Shown here: in pieces, positions 6,020 through 6,071 of the stretch
How the letters are laid out: each line of letters begins with the position of its first letter
Numbering within the stretch: position 1 is the first letter of the stretch
Assembly (NCBI GenBank): GCA_023424135.1
Contig: JAFAEH010000085.1
Location: 1-6,071, forward strand
DNA from: Actinomycetes bacterium
Lineage (GTDB): Bacteria > Actinomycetota > Actinomycetes > Actinomycetales > Cellulomonadaceae
Direction of reading: 5' to 3'
Length of the DNA: 6,071 bases
Notes under the pieces: generated by a model
What the model saw: only the letters and a program-made list of their open reading frames with translations
The model's database searches: none
What the model was told of the DNA's origin: nothing
Made by a program: the position numbers and the translations under genes

Positions 6020-6024
6020 CCGGC

Positions 6025-6071
6025 GTGGGGGAGCTCACCGGCCGGCCCGCGGCTCGCCGCCGCGGCCGGCC
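6025..6071 (+). CDS. Possible start of recX (partial, truncated by window end)
   Basis: A GTG at 6025, 5 nt after the recA stop, opens a frame of 15 complete codons to the window end (VGELTGRPAARRRGR). RecX, a RecA modulator, normally follows recA in actinobacteria and often has an Arg-rich, poorly conserved N-terminus. 14 of the 15 third positions are G or C. There is no clear ribosome site and too little sequence to recognise the family. The same bases form a strong hairpin, so this may not be coding at all. Confidence 0.25.
   Translation, partial: MGELTGRPAARRRGR
6040..6071 (+). terminator. GC-rich hairpin after recA (possible terminator or attenuator)
   Basis: Arms at 6040-6053 and 6059-6071 pair over 13 bp with a single bulged C (near 6047) around the 5-nt loop TCGCC. 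The stem is almost all G-C. It starts 20 nt after the recA stop. No U-tract can be assessed because the window ends at the stem, although actinobacterial terminators often lack one. It may limit transcription from recA into recX, or be a by-product of Arg/Gly codons. Confidence 0.4.

Overview
The window is about 6 kb of chromosomal DNA with very high G+C and strong GC bias at third codon positions. It suggests an actinobacterium. The RecA sequence, a DUF3046 gene close to recA, an Lhr-type helicase and a mycobacterial-style LexA box all fit. The order Micrococcales, perhaps a Cellulomonas relative, is my best guess from overall feel only. No mobile element, CRISPR array, tRNA or rRNA is visible. 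The gene order looks like ordinary core genome.

Layout: (1) 1-1416, minus strand: the N-terminal 472 residues of a large Lhr-family ATP-dependent helicase, cut by the window edge. (2) 1417-1473: a compact 57-nt divergent promoter region. (3) 1474-1716, plus: a DUF3046 protein. (4) 1737-3956, plus: a four-helix, holin-like membrane domain fused to an alkaline-phosphatase/phosphodiesterase superfamily domain with a full set of metal ligands. (5) 3953-4765, plus: a UlaG-like metallo-beta-lactamase-fold hydrolase, overlapping the previous gene by 4 nt (GTGA). (6) 4766-4981: the recA control region, with a LexA (SOS) box, a -10 just after it, a LexA-independent 'RecA-NDp' (PafBC-type) promoter, and a 51-codon open frame ending 2 nt before recA. 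(7) 4982-6019, plus: recA, intact, intein-free and collinear with E. coli numbering. (8) 6020-6071: a GC-rich hairpin and/or the start of recX, cut by the window end.

The clear functional theme is DNA damage response. recA has both classical SOS and LexA-independent promoter signals. The helicase gene appears to carry the same promoter element (TGTCGGTG, 8-nt spacer, -10), with its -10 placed so that transcription would begin at or next to the GTG start codon (leaderless mRNA). The DUF3046, phosphodiesterase and MBL genes look like one co-directional operon leading toward recA. Nothing in their sequences ties the last two directly to repair.

The least explained item is the 51-codon frame inside the recA leader. 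By hand count its base composition by codon position looks coding (GC1 about 73%, GC2 about 51%, GC3 about 92%). It begins just downstream of the SOS promoter -10, and its stop codon lies within the recA Shine-Dalgarno sequence. It could be a small protein or a translated leader present only on SOS-promoter transcripts.
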